The notes under the pieces: generated by a model
What the model was told of the DNA's origin: nothing
The model's input: the letters and a program-made list of their open reading frames with translations, nothing else
The model's database searches: none
Assembly (NCBI GenBank): GCA_023717585.1
Contig: JAMQPJ010000554.1
Location: 1 to 6,444 of the forward strand
Reading direction: 5' to 3'
DNA: 6,444 nt
Source of the DNA: Thermoanaerobaculia bacterium
Lineage (GTDB): Bacteria; Acidobacteriota; Thermoanaerobaculia; UBA5066
In this document: positions 5,063 through 6,444 of the stretch, piece by piece
Layout: each line of letters opens with the position of its first letter
Numbering within the stretch: position 1 is the stretch's first letter
Program-made: the position numbers and the translations under genes

Positions 5063-6444
5063 TCAATCCAAAGTATTGGATTTCGATACCGTTGGCCGAT
5101 TCGAGAGGAGCACATGCTTCCCACTGGCCTCAAGGGCGACGATCTCCGCCGGAGTGATCGAAAGAGGCGGCCGGCCGAACGCACCGAGGTGGTCGCGGTG
5201 CACTACCGCGAGCATCCGCCGGTCCCCGTTCCAGCTCACCGCGAACTCTTCGTCCTTCGGAAAGAGCGCCTCGGTGCCCGGATGCGAGCGCCCGAAGTCG
5301 AGCTCGCTCCAGGAGAGCGAGGCGATGGGCGTGAGGCGCTTCGCGTAAAAGGGAAGCACCTCGAGGTAGTGCCCCTTCTGGAGAAGAAGGTCGTCCGCCT
5401 CCAGAATCTCGAGCGCGCGCGACGCGATCGGCCACGGAGTCACCGCGCGCGCGGCGCCGGGCAGCACGACGAGGAGCCCCGCTACGAACGCGAGCCAGGG
5501 AGCGGCCACCCATGGAACGGGATCTCCCTCGCGCCGGAGGCCGAAAGTGCCGAAGACCCGCGGCGAGACGTTGACGACGAAGCCCCCGAGAAGCGCGCCG
5601 AGCGCGAGCAGGCCGCTTCTTTCGCTCCCGAACCGCGCGAGGAAGCCGGCGCCCCAGCCGTAGGCCGCGGCCGCGGCGAACAGCAGGCCGAAAAACACGG
5701 CGGTGAGGCGCCGGTCTCCGCGGAACTCCGCGCCCCGCGCGCGGGCGCGCTCGATGCCGAGCGCGAGGAGCACCGAGAGCGCGGGCCAGATCGGAAGAAC
5801 GTACGGAATGAGCTTCGACTTCGACGCCGAAAAGAAGGCGAAGACGAGCAAGGCCCAGATCCAGAGAAACGCTTCGGTGGAACGTGTCCGCCACGCGCCG
5901 CGCGTGAAGCCCGGCCAGGACTCCCGAAAGCGTCCGAAAAACGCCGTCCAGGGCAGGAACCCCGCGACGAGGACCGGAATGAAGTAGACCGCCGGCCCTG
6001 TCCGGCGGTGCTCCGTCGTCGCGAAGCGCTGGAAGTGCTCGTGCACGAAATAGAACTGAAGGAAGTCGGGATGGCGGAGCGCCATCGCGACGTGCCACGG
6101 GACGGCCAGCGCGAGGAACAAGACGAGCGGCCCCGGCGAGAAAACCCGTCGGAGCGTGCGCCAGCGGCCCGTGACGAGCGTCCAGAAGACGATCGCGCCG
6201 CCGGGAAGCACGACGCCGACGAGCCCTTTCAGAAGGACTGCCGCCGCGCAGGCGGCGTGGAAGGCGTAGAGCGCGCGGTTGGAGCGCCGCGCATCCCCCG
6301 CGGCATCCGCCTCCGCGAAGGACGCGAAAGCGAACGTAGCGGCTTGGAGCGCGAGAGAGAGCATCGGGTCGATGAGCGCGATTCGCGCGAGAGCGACGAG
6401 GAGAATCGAGGTCGCGAGGATGAGGCCCGCGAGGAGGCCCGTCC
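5063..6444 (-). CDS. ArnT/PMT-like membrane glycosyltransferase (GT39/GT83-type), C-terminal part (N-terminus beyond the right edge)
   Basis: The frame is open to the window end, giving 459 residues; roughly the first hundred or so, including the catalytic first periplasmic loop, lie outside. Visible family marks (numbered from the first complete codon at 6442) are: IDPMLSL at 24-30; LLKGLVGVVLPGG at 70-82, like the LAKGPVG segment of ArnT; VPWHVAM at 114-120; and FYFVHEHFQRF at 130-140, close to the ArnT FFweHlqRF stretch. These are followed by FLPWTAFF at 162-169 and SKSKLIPYVLPIWPALSVLLA at 207-227. Several transmembrane helices extend to about residue 335, then a soluble tail of about 125 residues. 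Such enzymes transfer a sugar from a polyprenyl-phosphate carrier to an envelope lipid or protein on the periplasmic face; the sugar and acceptor are unknown. An internal Met at 6364 should not be taken as the start, since conserved sequence continues upstream of it. The last dozen codons are noticeably AT-richer. Confidence 0.88.
   Translation of the reverse strand, partial: TGLLAGLILATSILLVALARIALIDPMLSLALQAATFAFASFAEADAAGDARRSNRALYAFHAACAAAVLLKGLVGVVLPGGAIVFWTLVTGRWRTLRRVFSPGPLVLFLALAVPWHVAMALRHPDFLQFYFVHEHFQRFATTEHRRTGPAVYFIPVLVAGFLPWTAFFGRFRESWPGFTRGAWRTRSTEAFLWIWALLVFAFFSASKSKLIPYVLPIWPALSVLLALGIERARARGAEFRGDRRLTAVFFGLLFAAAAAYGWGAGFLARFGSERSGLLALGALLGGFVVNVSPRVFGTFGLRREGDPVPWVAAPWLAFVAGLLVVLPGAARAVTPWPIASRALEILEADDLLLQKGHYLEVLPFYAKRLTPIASLSWSELDFGRSHPGTEALFPKDEEFAVSWNGDRRMLAVVHRDHLGAFGRPPLSITPAEIVALEASGKHVLLSNRPTVSKSNTLD
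5065..5082. repeat. 7-bp inverted repeat across the glycosyltransferase 3' end
   Basis: AATCCAA (5065-5071) and TTGGATT (5076-5082) are perfect reverse complements with a four-base loop. They cover the last codons and the first base of the stop of the glycosyltransferase gene. No U-tract follows on the minus strand, so it is not a standard terminator. Confidence 0.55.

Noticed and set aside
4972..5184. 70-codon minus-strand open frame overlapping the end of the glycosyltransferase
   Set aside because: It is an alternative frame of the real gene. There is no Shine-Dalgarno, and no family resemblance beyond an odd aromatic tail.
4860..5348. 162-codon plus-strand open frame covering the intergenic region
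   Set aside because: It has no ribosome-binding site, crosses into antisense of the glycosyltransferase and shows no domain.

Overview
The window is about 6.4 kb of high-GC DNA. All four recognisable genes lie on the minus strand, so they are transcribed from the high-numbered end towards position 1. The gene set suggests an Acidobacteriota-type Gram-negative bacterium (possibly Thermoanaerobaculia, Holophagae or a relative). It includes an outer-membrane TonB-dependent receptor with an N-terminal carboxypeptidase-regulatory-like domain, a GWxTD-family protein, an ArnT-like membrane glycosyltransferase, strong Shine-Dalgarno sites and strongly GC-biased codons. This taxonomic guess is inferred from protein families, not from a marker gene.

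Layout in transcription order. (1) At 6444-5063 is the C-terminal part of a multi-pass, ArnT/PMT-like (GT39/GT83) glycosyltransferase whose N-terminus lies beyond the window. (2) At 5062-4755 is a gene-free stretch of about 308 bases, clearly AT-richer (about 50% GC) than the genes around it. It holds several inverted repeats, including one 13-bp perfect stem. (3) At 4754-1683 is a full-length TonB-dependent receptor of 1023 residues. It has its own strong ribosome-binding site and is followed by a textbook intrinsic terminator at 1628-1659. (4) At 1543-383 is a secreted GWxTD-domain protein of 386 residues in which the signature motif itself is altered. (5) From 341 (or 386) off the left edge is the N-terminal part of an exported alkaline-phosphatase-superfamily (type I phosphodiesterase / nucleotide pyrophosphatase-like) protein. 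This last gene is probably in one operon with the GWxTD gene.

Functionally this is a set of envelope genes: an inner-membrane sugar (or aminosugar) transferase, an outer-membrane importer and two exported proteins. The terminator after the receptor and the structured gap before it suggest that the receptor is its own transcription unit and that the GWxTD/phosphatase pair is another. No complete pathway or defence system is visible. There is no mobile element, CRISPR array, tRNA or rRNA, and no convincing riboswitch. I regard the window as largely ordinary chromosomal sequence. The points most worth a second look are the structured intergenic region, the cysteine-paired and Asp-rich loops of the receptor, and the degenerate GWxTD motif.
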